From Terriglobia bacterium (GTDB lineage Bacteria; Acidobacteriota; Terriglobia; Terriglobales; Acidobacteriaceae): DNA of 64,000 bases. Of this stretch, positions 48,258 through 58,651 are shown one piece after another. Both the position numbers and the translations under genes were made by a program. The notes under the pieces were generated by a model. The model was given only the letters and a program-made list of their open reading frames with translations. It ran no database searches and had not been told where the DNA came from. The DNA is taken from NCBI GenBank assembly GCA_020073525.1, contig JAIQFA010000018.1, positions 38,775 to 102,774 on the forward strand, written 5' to 3'. Each line of letters begins with the position of its first letter. The stretch's first letter is position 1.

Positions 48258-48809
48258 GATTCCAATCGCAGTGCAGAGCGATCTGGCTACCCGTCTCGCT
48301 CGTGTAGAGACGGGGCTTGCCCCGTCTTAGGCGCGCATCGGCGGCTTTCGGGGGCGATCCCGAGCCCCTTTGTGCGATCCGGAGCCGTCCCCTCTCGCAC
48401 TCTAAGTGTATGAGATTCCATGGTCAACGCCATGGCCCGATGTTCCGGTTACCGTAGTCACCTCTTGCCCAGCCGACCTCTCGGTAGGGGTCCTCCACCT
48501 CCCTCATCGGCGCAAGGGATATTTTCACCAGGGTGGGACTGGGGGGGAGAGGGATGGGGAGTGGTGTCGATTCCGCAAGTGGCTGTGCTCAAAGGGGATA
48601 TACAAAAAGTTGTAGACGATCCAAGTTTTCTATTGACTAATATCAAAAAACCTATTATTATCAACAGCTTCCATAGATGCCGAGGGTTATGTTTCGTAGT
48701 ACTTATTTTTCTTGGTGCGCATGAATCTCCTCGGTCCTCCATGGAATCAAAGGATATAGCGGCTGGAACGAATTTAGTCCTTATCACACATACAGGGGAT
48801 ACATTTTTC

Positions 48810-49037
48810 ATGGCTAAGCGACGCGGAAACCCGAACTGGGGCAAGCCCGAACCTATCGGGCCGGTTACTCCCACAATCACGGAATTCGAGCAGGTTGTGC
48901 ACGAGTACAAGCTCTCTCCCGACCAGTATTTGCGTTCTACGCGACTGCGGGAATGGGCACGCCGGAACAAGAATTCCAAGTACATCCCCGAGCCCTTGCT
49001 CGAAGCTTGGGGTTTTGAAATCGAATCCACCCTGTAA
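48810..49037 (+). CDS. Small hypothetical protein (75 aa)
   Basis: MAKRRGNPNWGKPEPIGPVTPTITEFEQVVHEYKLSPDQYLRSTRLREWARRNKNSKYIPEPLLEAWGFEIESTL; ggggat upstream; followed by a strong terminator. Confidence 0.6.
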   Translation: MAKRRGNPNWGKPEPIGPVTPTITEFEQVVHEYKLSPDQYLRSTRLREWARRNKNSKYIPEPLLEAWGFEIESTL

Positions 49038-49063
49038 GACACAGGGAACAAGGGGTTTGAGAG

Positions 49064-49089
49064 GGGTCGCCATCCGGCGACCCTTTTTT
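49064..49089 (+). terminator. Rho-independent terminator
   Basis: GGGTCGCC-ATCC-GGCGACCC-TTTTTT, perfect 8-bp stem plus T6. Confidence 0.93.
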
Positions 49090-49092
49090 GTT

Positions 49093-50965
49093 GTGTGCCG
49101 AACATGTTCGACAGCTTGAGGGTGGAAGTCCCTTTGACAACCGGATGGAGGTGAAGTCATAGCGAAGCGCAAGGGCGTCGTCGCGAGGCGGGGTCTGAAA
49201 GAAGCGCGGAGCAAAAGCGCGAGCCGATGAACAAGAACCGGATGAGGAGGCCTACGGTGCCGGGCGAGCTGGCAACTGACAGCGAAGCCCATCTCCATCA
49301 AGGGCACTGGTGGTAAATCCGGCGGTTGTGCGCGGAAGGCGGTCGAACTTACTTCGGGAGACCCGCCGCATGTCACGGAAGCGTGACTGAGGATGGAGGG
49401 ATCCATTCTGACCGTGAGGCGGGAGTCAGCAGCGGGCATAGTAGGCCGGAAGGTCGAAGGCCCAAACAGCCAGGAGCGGCGAGTAGGACGCAGGACTCGA
49501 TGAACGACAAGCGGCAGAACAACCAGCTACAGAAGGTGCTGGCCTTTACCGAGGAGGGGAGGAGTGAAGCTCCAAAGGCTCCGCGGAAAGGGACCGAATC
49601 GTTCACGGCGAACTGCACAACCGAAAGCCCGGCTGGAGAAGAGCAACTGATGGAAGAGGTCTGCGGGCGGGAGAACTGCCAGCAGGCCATACGGCGAGTG
49701 AAGGCCAACAAGGGTAGTCCGGGAATCGACGGCATGAAAGTGTCGGAGTTGCCGGAGTACCTGAAGCAGCACTGGCCAGCTTTACGGGAACAACTGCTAA
49801 GTGGGACCTATCAACCACAAGCGGTGCGGCGAGTAGAAATCGCCAAGCCGGACGGAGGGAAGCGCAAGTTGGGGATTCCGACGGTGCTGGATCGAATGAT
49901 TCAGCAGGCGGTGATGCAGGTTCTGCAGCGCAGATGGGACCCGACGTTTTCCGAACACAGTCACGGGTTTCGTCCGCAACGCTCAGCGCATCAGGCGGTG
50001 GCCAAGGCGCAGCACTATATCGCCGACGGGCATCGCTGGGTGGTGGACCTTGATCTGGAGAAGTTCTTTGATCGGGTCAACCACGATAAGCTGATGGCGG
50101 CGATCGCGCGGCGGGTGAGCGACAAGAGGATGCTCAAACTGATCCGAGCTTTCCTGGAGTCGGGCGTGATGGAGAACGGGCTGGTGAGTCCGGTGGAGGA
50201 AGGGACTCCGCAAGGAGGGCCGTTGTCTCCCCTGCTGTCGAATCTCGTGCTCGACGAACTCGACCGCGAGTTGGAGCGGCGTCAACACCGTTTCGTGCGC
50301 TACGCGGATGATTGCAATATCTACGTGGCGAGCGAACGGGCGGGGAAGCGAGTGATGCGGAGTGTCACTGGTTTCATCAGGCGCCGACTCAAGCTCAAGG
50401 TGAACGAGGCAAAGAGTGCAGTGGCGCGACCGCAGGAGCGGAAGTTTCTGGGCTTTAGCTTCACCTACGGGACAGAACCAAAACGGCGCATCGCGCCCAA
50501 GGCTCTACTCCGCTGCAAGCGAAGAGTACGGGAACTGACGCGACGGACACGGGGCATCGGTCTGGAACAGATGACGAAGGAACTCTCCGCCTATTTACGC
50601 GGATGGAAGAGCTACTTCGGCTTCAACCAGACGCCCTCCGTGCTGCGACGGCTGGAGGAGTGGATACGACGCAGGTTTGCGATCCATGATCTGGAAGCAA
50701 TGGAAGCGTGGCACGGTGCGGCTGGTAAAGCTGCGCCAACGGAACGTCGGCGCTGCCCTGGCGGTCCAAACCGCTGGCAGTCCCCACGGTCCTTGGCGTG
50801 TAGCCAACAGTCCGGCCCTGTCCTCCGCTTTTCCGATTGCTTACTTCGACGCGCTCGGTGTTCCGCGATTGCTGGATGGTGTCTAGCTCAACCGAACTGA
50901 ACCGCCGTATGCGGACCCGCATGTACGGTGGTGTGGCAGGGGAGGAGAGGTGACTCTCCCCCTAT
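49093..50965 (+). mobile_element. Group II intron, terminator-associated (bacterial class C-like)
   Basis: 5' GTGTGCC, internal RT/maturase, domain V-like hairpin accgccgtatgcggacccgcatgtacggtggt near 50900-50935, DVI-like hairpin and 3' ...cccctat; lies 3 nt after a terminator T-tract. Confidence 0.82.
49497..50886 (+). pseudogene. ltrA: Group II intron reverse transcriptase/maturase, frameshifted near 50676-50678
   Basis: RT motifs through FVRYADDCNIYV and GRP..FLGFSFTY; expected C-terminus LVKLRQRNVGAALAVQTAGSPHGPWRVANSPALSSAFPIAYFDALGVPRLLDGV lies in the +1 frame; deleting one T in aggtttgcg restores one ORF. Confidence 0.85.
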
Positions 50966-51016
50966 GCCGATTTTGGGTTTACGATTTGTACTGTATTGGG
51001 GAGGCGAAGTCCGGGT

Positions 51017-51667
51017 ATGCTGGCAGGCATGAAGTTTGGTGGCTCCGAACTCGTCGGCCTGATCGTGGCCGTAAGTTTCGCGGCGGGGCTCAACGTTTAT
51101 GCCACGGTGGCCACCCTCGGACTGCTGGCCCATGCCGGCCTCCTCGGTCTGCCATCCGGGCTGCAGCTCGTTGCCAGTTGGTGGGTGATTGCCGCCTGCG
51201 GCGTGCTTTTTGCCATTGAGTTCTTTGCGGACAAGATCCCCGCTTTCGATTTGTTTTGGAATGCCCTGCATACCTTTGTGCGGATTCCCGTCGCCGCGTT
51301 GATTGCCTACGGTGCGACGTCGCAACTTTCGCCGGAAAAGCAGTTGCTGGCGGCGCTGGCGGGCGGGGCGATCGCCCTGGCGGCCCATGGAGGCAAAACC
51401 GCGGCGCGCGTAGCCGTGACGCCATCTCCCGAGCCGTTTTCGAATTTCGCACTGAGCGCAGGGGAAGACACGCTGGCGGTGTTCCTGACCTGGCTAGCTA
51501 CGCAGCACCCGGTTGCCGCTGCCCTGATCGTCGCCGCCTTTCTGGTCGTGATCGGGGTCGTGATGCGCTGGGTGGTTCGGGCGATGACGCGCGCTCTGAT
51601 GAATCTGTTTCGTGACGCCGAGAACGAACCGGCGCCGTCGAAGCCCCGCGATTTAAATGCCGCGTAA
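51017..51667 (+). CDS. DUF4126-like membrane protein
   Basis: LVGLIVAVSFAAGLNVYATVATLGLLAHAGLLGLP...FADKIPAFDLFWNALHTFVRIPVAALIAYGA. Confidence 0.8.
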   Translation: MLAGMKFGGSELVGLIVAVSFAAGLNVYATVATLGLLAHAGLLGLPSGLQLVASWWVIAACGVLFAIEFFADKIPAFDLFWNALHTFVRIPVAALIAYGATSQLSPEKQLLAALAGGAIALAAHGGKTAARVAVTPSPEPFSNFALSAGEDTLAVFLTWLATQHPVAAALIVAAFLVVIGVVMRWVVRAMTRALMNLFRDAENEPAPSKPRDLNAA

Positions 51668-51835
51668 ACTTGATTTTGGGTGGCCAGCGCTTCAGCGCTG
51701 CGATAACTGCACTGTTTTGAATTCGGCTTTAGCCGCTGCGGTTAGATTGCGGCGTAGACACAATACTTTCCGCAGCCCGTTCCGCCGCGCTATTTTGAAG
51801 AGGGGCCTTTTAGCCCCTGAGGGAAGCAGCCTCAT

Positions 51836-53002
51836 ATGAATCCAAACTCACCCTTTACCGACGTCCCCACCGCGATCGAAGAAATCCGCGCCGGCCGGAT
51901 GATCGTCGTGGTTGACGATGAAGATCGCGAGAACGAAGGCGATCTCACACTGGCCGCCGAAAAGGTGACTCCCGAAGCGATCAACTTCATGGCCAAACAC
52001 GGACGCGGCCTCGTCTGCCTGGCTATGACCGAGGAACGCCTTGACCACCTCCGCCTCGGTCCCATGACCAGCGAGAACACATCGCAATTCGGCACCGCTT
52101 TTTGCGAAGCGATTGACGCCCGCGAAGGCGTGACCACGGGAATTTCGGCCCATGATCGCGCCCACACCATCAAAGTCGCAATTGATCCAAAGACGCGCCC
52201 ATCGGATCTGGCGCGCCCCGGCCACATGTTCCCCTTGCGAGCGCGCAAAGGGGGAGTGCTGGTGCGTGCCGGGCAGACCGAAGCCTCCGTAGATCTGGCG
52301 CGGCTGGCCGGCATGATTCCGGCCGGCATCATCTGCGAAATCATGAAGGACGACGGCACTATGGCGCGCGTGCCTGACCTGATCGAGTTCTGCCGCACGC
52401 ATGGAATGAAAATGCTGACGGTCGCTGAGTTGATCCGCTACCGCATGCAGCATGAACGCTATGTGCATCGCGTGGGCGAGGCAATGGTCGAAACCAAGCA
52501 CGGCGAATTCCGCCTGCTCGCCTACGAAAGCGAAGTGCACGGTGGAGAATCGCATATGGCTCTAATCCGTGGCGATATCAGCGATTCGTCGGTGCCGGTG
52601 CTGGTGCGCATGCACGCGCATTGCCTGCTGGGCGACGTTTTCGGCGCCACCGGCTGCGATTGCAACCAGACGCTCGAGGCTTCGCTGAGGATGATTGCCG
52701 ACGAGGGGCGAGGCGCATTGATTTACCTGCACCAGACCTCCAAAGGCTTCTCGGCGGAAAAAATCGGCGACCAGTCGTTTCTAACGTTTCATCGCGAACG
52801 CCGTTTGCCCTCGCTACCCGAAAGCGAGCGCAAGATTCATCGCGAAATCGGCCTGGGAGCGCAAATCCTTTCCGATTTGAATTTGAAGCGGATTCGACTC
52901 CTGACGAACCACCCAAGAAGGGTAGCCGCGTTAGAAGGATTTGACATCGAAATAGTCGAGCAGGTTCCAGTGAAGTTTTCCGTTCCGAAGACTTCACTGT
53001 AG
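51836..53002 (+). CDS. ribBA: Bifunctional 3,4-dihydroxy-2-butanone-4-phosphate synthase/GTP cyclohydrolase II-type protein
   Basis: VVDDEDRENEGDLTLAAEKVTPEAINFMAKHGRGLVCL; MHAHCLLGDVFGATGCDCNQTLEASLRMI Zn-Cys motif. Confidence 0.93.
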   Translation: MNPNSPFTDVPTAIEEIRAGRMIVVVDDEDRENEGDLTLAAEKVTPEAINFMAKHGRGLVCLAMTEERLDHLRLGPMTSENTSQFGTAFCEAIDAREGVTTGISAHDRAHTIKVAIDPKTRPSDLARPGHMFPLRARKGGVLVRAGQTEASVDLARLAGMIPAGIICEIMKDDGTMARVPDLIEFCRTHGMKMLTVAELIRYRMQHERYVHRVGEAMVETKHGEFRLLAYESEVHGGESHMALIRGDISDSSVPVLVRMHAHCLLGDVFGATGCDCNQTLEASLRMIADEGRGALIYLHQTSKGFSAEKIGDQSFLTFHRERRLPSLPESERKIHREIGLGAQILSDLNLKRIRLLTNHPRRVAALEGFDIEIVEQVPVKFSVPKTSL

Positions 53003-53189
53003 AGACGCGGCTTGCCGCGTCTCAGGCAGCGAGAAAACCCTCGTGCCGTAAGTCGCTGAAAGTGTGTGTTGCGCTTTAGCTCCCGTAAGCTCTTCGGCGC
53101 CTCTGAATAATTCTTCTGCAGGTTCTCTAGACGCGGTGCCCAAACCAGCTTGCCAGCAAGCAGAGACGCAGCAAGCCGCGTCTCTACGA

Positions 53190-53456
53190 TCAAAACGGTT
53201 TCCGCGGCGTAATCTCTTCGTCCTTAATAAAAAACTGTGCCGAGCATATAGAAGAGCCGCAGATCGTCGGCAGCAACCCGGCCATTTGCTTGCGGGTAAT
53301 CAACCCCAGCGTGCCGCACGAAGGGCAGGAGAGCACCGCCCAATAGGGGTCTTCTCTCTCTCCCACTTCGCCTGCGTTCTCCAGCACGAACACGGTGCCG
53401 GGCTCCATCTGTTCGGGAATCCATTCGTTAATAATGCTCAATTCGCCGATCATCAT
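53190..53456 (-). CDS. Small Cys-containing hypothetical protein
   Basis: CPSCGTLGLITRKQ...CGSSICSAQFFI; sits just downstream of the merR-like gene. Confidence 0.5.
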   Translation of the reverse strand: MMIGELSIINEWIPEQMEPGTVFVLENAGEVGEREDPYWAVLSCPSCGTLGLITRKQMAGLLPTICGSSICSAQFFIKDEEITPRKPF

Positions 53457-53475
53457 GTGCCTCCCCGCCTTCCGT

Positions 53476-53967
53476 TTACGCTCTTCGAGTCCGACGCAGA
53501 GGCCGAACCCGTTCCGACACCGCAGTTTTCTTGCGGGACTGAATCTCCGCTCGCACTCGACGGACTTCGTCGCTCAGGCAAATATCGAACATCGGCTGGC
53601 GCGCGTTCTTTAGCAGATCCACAACCTGTCGCGCCGAGGTGCGCAAATAAAGATGAATGCCGTCGGTCAGAAGGTGATACTCCGAGGACGCATTGACCGT
53701 AGCGGCCAGGCTGGTGCCGAATTCCTGCTGCAAGAAGCGAATCACCTTCCGCATGCGCTGCAGCGAGAAACCGCGCTGGCGAAGCTGGCAGATCACGGCT
53801 ACTGCGACCAGTTCGTCCCAGCTGTAGATGCGACGGTGTCCCTGGCGGCCCGGAGCAACAATGCCCCGTTCGTCCCACCACTGCAGCTGGCGGGCGGTGA
53901 TCCCAGTCAGGGCGATCACGTCGCTGGATGTAAACTGTTGTTGCATCTTGAGCCCGTTCTGTTTCAA
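53476..53967 (-). CDS. MerR-family transcriptional regulator
   Basis: FTSSDVIALTGITARQLQWWDERGIVAPGRQGHRRIYSWDELVAVAVICQLRQRGFSLQRMRKVIRFL. Confidence 0.92.
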   Translation of the reverse strand: MKQNGLKMQQQFTSSDVIALTGITARQLQWWDERGIVAPGRQGHRRIYSWDELVAVAVICQLRQRGFSLQRMRKVIRFLQQEFGTSLAATVNASSEYHLLTDGIHLYLRTSARQVVDLLKNARQPMFDICLSDEVRRVRAEIQSRKKTAVSERVRPLRRTRRA

Positions 53968-54254
53968 ACAAAAAACTGCGGAAATGTTTCGAACATTCTA
54001 GGCGGCGGAGGCAGAAATCCAGTAACGTTTCGTCACAGGTCGTGTTGACTACGCGGGTACGTCGGCGGCAGCAGGGGGAGGACGCCAACGTTCTACGGAA
54101 ACCTCAGCGGCTTAAACCCCCGTGTTCCTTCGTGTCCTTGGTGGTTGATGATTTTCCGCGGTACTAACCATAAGGCTGTCTCCGTTTGTACGTTTCACGC
54201 TCCAGGCATTACCATTAGCGGACAACAAATTCTCTTCTCGGGGCCATTGAATTC

Positions 54255-57200
54255 ATGATCCAAAAGGTGCGGGTGTGCATTGCTGTGCTTGCCTTGTTTG
54301 TCCTGTTTTCGGGTACGCTAACTTTCTCCCAGCAAAAAGAGCGGAAGCGCAAGTCGGAAGCGGCGCAAAACAGCGTGCCTGCCGCGTCGACACCGGCAGC
54401 GAAAGACGACAAAGACGAGAAGAACGAAGGCGACCCGCTCTTCAAAGGAATGAAATATCGTTCGATCGGGCCCTTTCGTGGCGGCCGCTCGCTTACAGCA
54501 GCCGGAATCCCCGGCGATCCGACTACCTACTACTTCGGCGCAACCGGGGGCGGCGTGTGGAAGTCGACCGATGGTGCCAATACCTGGTCTCCGGTTTTTG
54601 ACAAGGATGGCGCTCCTTCGATCGGGAGCCTCGCGGTCTCTGTGTCCGATCCGAACGTAGTTTATGTGGGGACCGGCGAAGCTTGCATTCGCGGAAATAT
54701 CTCACACGGCGATGGCGTGTGGAAGTCGGTGGACGCCGGAAAATCCTGGAAGAGCGTTGGCCTGAAGGATTCGCGTGCCATTGGCAAAGTGATCGTGAAT
54801 CCGCGCAATTCCGACAACGTTTTTGTGGCGGCGCTCGGTCATCCGTTTGGTCCAAACACCGAACGGGGCGTCTTCCGTACGACCGATGGCGGCAAGACCT
54901 GGGACAAGGTTCTCTATAAAGACGAGAACACCGGAGCGATCGACGTCGCTTTCGATCCGCAGAATCCCAACATTTTATTTGCTTCGCTGTGGGAAACTCG
55001 ACGCACTCCGTGGACGCTTTCCAGCGGCGGGCCAGGCAGCGGCATCTATCGCTCGACCGATGGCGGCAGCACGTGGAAGCACTTGGAGGAGCACGGGCTT
55101 CCGAAGGGACCCTACGGGCGCATCGGACTGGCGGTGGCGGCGAACTCCGAACGCGTGTACGCGATTATCGAGGCGAAGGAAGGCGGCGGACTCTACCGCT
55201 CCGACGACGGTGGAGACGCTTGGGATCTGGTAAACGGCAGCCATGGCCTCTTGCAGCGCGCATGGTACTACATGCACGTGATCGCCGATCCGCAGGATAC
55301 CAACACGGTCTACGTGGCGGATGTGGAGTTCTTCAAGTCGACTGACGGCGGGCGCAACTTCAATAAAATTAAAGTTCCGCATGGCGACAACCACGGGCTG
55401 TGGATCGATCCCAAGAACACGAAGCGCATGATTGCTTCAAACGACGGAGGCGTCACGGTCAGCCTCGATGGCGGCAAGTCCTGGACGCGCGAAGACAACC
55501 AGCCGACCGCACAGTTCTACCATGTCATCACCGACACGCGGACGCCTTATTACGTGTACGGCGCGCAGCAGGACAATTCGACGGTGGCGATTGTCAGCCG
55601 CAGCGATGACGGCGCCATTGGCCGCGACAACTGGTACGCGGTCGGGGGCGGGGAAGCGGGCTATATCGCGCCCAACCCAACCGACCCGAACATTGTGTAT
55701 GCCGGCGACTATCAGGGCAACATCACGCGCTTTGACCGGCGCACCAACCAGGTCCAGAGCATTGCCGTCTGGCCAGAACTTACCGATGCGCGCGGTGCGG
55801 CCTCCCTCGACCACCGATTTCAGTGGACGGCGCCCATCGTGACCTCTCCCCACGACCCGAACACGATTTACTACGGAGGCGAGCGCGTTTTCAGAACCAC
55901 CGACGGCGGTACGCATTGGGAAACGATCAGCGGCGACCTCACCCGCAATGACAAATCGAAGCAGCAGCCTTCGGGCGGTCCCATCACGGTGGACGATACC
56001 GGCACCGAATATTACGACACCGTCTTTTCGATTGCTCCCTCGCCCCTGGTGAAGGGCCTGATCTGGGCGGGCACCGACGACGGTTTGATCCAGATCACCC
56101 GCGATGAAGGAAAGAATTGGACCAACGTCACCCCCAAGGGTCTTGCCGAATGGAGCCGCATCAGTTTGATTGAAGCCTCGCCGCATGATGCCGCCACGGC
56201 GTACGTCGCGGTCGATCGTCATCAGAATGATGACCTCGCACCCTATATCTACAAAACGAGCGATTACGGAGCCAACTGGAACCGGATCACCGCCGGAATT
56301 CCGGATGGAGTCTTTGTGCGCGCCGTGCGCGAGGACCCAAAGAAGAAAGGTTTGCTCTATGCGGGGACAGAGCGCGGTGTCTACGTATCGTTCGATGACG
56401 GAGCGCACTGGCGTTCGCTGCAAATCAACTTGCCGATCACTCCCGTCCACGACCTGGTCATCAAGAACGACGACCTGGTGGTGGCGACGCACGGGCGTGC
56501 GTTTTGGATCGTTGACGATATCTCACCGCTGCGCCAGTTCGCCGACTCGGTGGCTGCTGAAGACATGCATCTCTACCAGCCCGCGACCGCGTATCGCGTG
56601 CATACCGGCGAGGCTCCGGCGCACTTGGTCTTTGCCGGAAAGAATCCGCCCAACGGCGCCGTGATCTATTTCAACTTGAAGCAGGCGCCGAAGGAGCAGG
56701 AAGTAAAAATTGACATCCTGGACGCGGCGGGCACGGCCGTCCGCAGGTACTCCAGCAATAAACTTGAGCCTCTCGACGAACCGCGCGATCCCGACGACAA
56801 GAAACCCGAGAAGCAGATCAAGGCGGAAGAGGGCCTGAATCGCTTCGTGTGGGATCTGCATTACGACGAGGCGAATCGTGTCCCGGGCTACTATCTGTGG
56901 GAATACGGCGACGGCGCGCGCGGGCCATTGGCAGTGCCGGGCAATTATCAAGTGCGGTTAACTGTGAATGGTAAGAGCGCAACCGCTCCTTTCGCAGTGA
57001 AGATTGATCCGCGAGTGACCACTTCGCAGAGCGATCTGGAGAAGCAGTTCAAGTTGGAGATGGACGTGCGCGAGCAGTTGAATCGCGTCTATTACGCGGT
57101 GAACCAGATCCAGGACGTTCGCGAACAGTTGGAAGGTCTCAAGAAACGCCTGGTACCGGGCGATCCCACGAAAGCCCTGTTCGACGGTGCGAGCGCGCTG

Positions 57201-57530
57201 GACGCGAAGCTGATTGCGGTTCGCGATCCGCTGATTAATTTCAAAATCAGCGCCAGCGAAGATTCCTTGTCCTACGCACCGGGCATCGACGCCAAGCTGG
57301 CATTTCTTTCCATGGCGGTGGCGGGTTTCGCCGACTCGGCTCCGACCGCAGCCCAGTACCAGGAATTCGACAAGCTGAAAAAGCAGACTGATGAATTACT
57401 AGCACGCTGGGACCAGGTTCGGAATGCGGATATCGCGACGTTCCAGAAAGTAGCGGCGGAACAAAACGTCCACTCGATCTACGTGCCTGATGTGCAAAGC
57501 GAGCGAGTGCAGGGCCGCGGCGAAGAATGA
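54255..57530 (+). CDS. Secreted VPS10/sortilin-like BNR-repeat beta-propeller protein
   Basis: Signal peptide; FKGMKYRSIGPFRGGRSLTAAGIPGDPTTYYFGATGGGVWKSTDGANTW; repeated GGVFRTTDGGKTW/SxDxGxTW BNR motifs. Confidence 0.92.
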   Translation: MIQKVRVCIAVLALFVLFSGTLTFSQQKERKRKSEAAQNSVPAASTPAAKDDKDEKNEGDPLFKGMKYRSIGPFRGGRSLTAAGIPGDPTTYYFGATGGGVWKSTDGANTWSPVFDKDGAPSIGSLAVSVSDPNVVYVGTGEACIRGNISHGDGVWKSVDAGKSWKSVGLKDSRAIGKVIVNPRNSDNVFVAALGHPFGPNTERGVFRTTDGGKTWDKVLYKDENTGAIDVAFDPQNPNILFASLWETRRTPWTLSSGGPGSGIYRSTDGGSTWKHLEEHGLPKGPYGRIGLAVAANSERVYAIIEAKEGGGLYRSDDGGDAWDLVNGSHGLLQRAWYYMHVIADPQDTNTVYVADVEFFKSTDGGRNFNKIKVPHGDNHGLWIDPKNTKRMIASNDGGVTVSLDGGKSWTREDNQPTAQFYHVITDTRTPYYVYGAQQDNSTVAIVSRSDDGAIGRDNWYAVGGGEAGYIAPNPTDPNIVYAGDYQGNITRFDRRTNQVQSIAVWPELTDARGAASLDHRFQWTAPIVTSPHDPNTIYYGGERVFRTTDGGTHWETISGDLTRNDKSKQQPSGGPITVDDTGTEYYDTVFSIAPSPLVKGLIWAGTDDGLIQITRDEGKNWTNVTPKGLAEWSRISLIEASPHDAATAYVAVDRHQNDDLAPYIYKTSDYGANWNRITAGIPDGVFVRAVREDPKKKGLLYAGTERGVYVSFDDGAHWRSLQINLPITPVHDLVIKNDDLVVATHGRAFWIVDDISPLRQFADSVAAEDMHLYQPATAYRVHTGEAPAHLVFAGKNPPNGAVIYFNLKQAPKEQEVKIDILDAAGTAVRRYSSNKLEPLDEPRDPDDKKPEKQIKAEEGLNRFVWDLHYDEANRVPGYYLWEYGDGARGPLAVPGNYQVRLTVNGKSATAPFAVKIDPRVTTSQSDLEKQFKLEMDVREQLNRVYYAVNQIQDVREQLEGLKKRLVPGDPTKALFDGASALDAKLIAVRDPLINFKISASEDSLSYAPGIDAKLAFLSMAVAGFADSAPTAAQYQEFDKLKKQTDELLARWDQVRNADIATFQKVAAEQNVHSIYVPDVQSERVQGRGEE

Positions 57531-57606
57531 AGAACAGCGAAGAGTAGTGTGGAGGCGGGGCTCGGCCCCGCTTGGACGGGGCGAAGCCCCGTCCCCACAC
57601 ATGAAA

Positions 57607-58119
57607 CTAGATAAACATCTCGTCCTGCGGCACGCCCGCTCCATTTCTCGGATGGCGCCTTTTCTGCCCGAGGAAGACTTCGACTCCGGTGCTGAGCGCA
57701 GCCATGAGTCCGTTGACCTGGCGCAGCGGCGAGATCACGGTCTTGTGGACGACCTCGCTGGTCTCTTCGACTTTATCCATGGTGCGATTCAGCAGTTCAT
57801 CGGCGCGGATGACCTGCAACCGGGTTCGGTCGAGCGCGTCGGTCAACGTTGCGTCGATGCGGGCGAGTTGATTACGCACCATGTTGCTGGACTCGGCGGC
57901 GTTCGTAGTCAGCACCTCGATTTTAGGGCGCAGTTCCACCAGCATGTTCTGCACCGTTTGCACCGTGGGCAGAGTCTTGCTGGTCACTTCGGTGGCCAGA
58001 GCTTCCATTTTTGCCGTGCTCTTGCGGACCGCAAGGTAGAGGCCGACGAGAATTCCGGCCTGGATCACGACGGCGAACGTCGTCACCGCGATGAAAATTC
58101 TTAGGAGATTGTCATCCAT
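57607..58119 (-). CDS. Membrane-anchored coiled-coil hypothetical protein (DUF948-like)
   Basis: N-terminal TM ITTFAVVIQAGILVGLYLAV followed by long heptad-like helix. Confidence 0.55.
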   Translation of the reverse strand: MDDNLLRIFIAVTTFAVVIQAGILVGLYLAVRKSTAKMEALATEVTSKTLPTVQTVQNMLVELRPKIEVLTTNAAESSNMVRNQLARIDATLTDALDRTRLQVIRADELLNRTMDKVEETSEVVHKTVISPLRQVNGLMAALSTGVEVFLGQKRRHPRNGAGVPQDEMFI

Positions 58120-58146
58120 GGCTGCTCCTGAGGGCTGCTCTTGCCG

Positions 58147-58458
58147 CTAGAGATTCTTCTGCGGTTCGGTTCCGGCAGCGGTCGTCTCGTTATACGCCTG
58201 ACGGCCAGCCTCGTAGGCAGAGCGGAAGCGCTCTTTCTGCTGGTTGAGCACGTCATTACCGCGATCCACCCATTCACCCGCCTGTTCGCGTGCCCGGCGA
58301 GCCGACTGACGCGCTCGCTCGCTGCCTTCCTGCGCCTTGGAGCGAATTACGTTGCGCATTTCATCGCCCGACTTCGGCGCATACAACACGCCCACCACAG
58401 CTCCCACGCCGAGACCTGCCAGGAACCACAAAAAGCCGTTGCCATCACGATCCGCCAT
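58147..58458 (-). CDS. YtxH-domain protein
   Basis: FLWFLAGLGVGAVVGVLYAPKSGDEMRNVIRSKAQEGSERARQ. Confidence 0.88.
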   Translation of the reverse strand: MADRDGNGFLWFLAGLGVGAVVGVLYAPKSGDEMRNVIRSKAQEGSERARQSARRAREQAGEWVDRGNDVLNQQKERFRSAYEAGRQAYNETTAAGTEPQKNL

Positions 58459-58651
58459 AATTGCCTCCTCGAAGTCTGTCTATATCGGATGGTAGCACCG
58501 CGATATGTGAAAGACAATTCACCGCACCCACGCCTTGCCAGCCGCTTTAGAGCATTCTTCCCGCAGCGGGGTTGCTCCCAGGCGGCGCCAAAGAAACTCT
58601 TGTGCGAGGCGCGCCAAAGGCGGACAATGAGGCATTTTTCAGGAGGCACTT

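Noticed and set aside
48420-48809. N-terminal extension of the 75-aa ORF
   Set aside because: Composition changes sharply and an RBS-like ggggat precedes the ATG at 48810; upstream part looks non-coding
49326-49496. Upstream extension of the intron RT ORF
   Set aside because: Lies in group II ribozyme sequence; the recognisable RT N-terminus begins later (MNDKRQNNQLQ)
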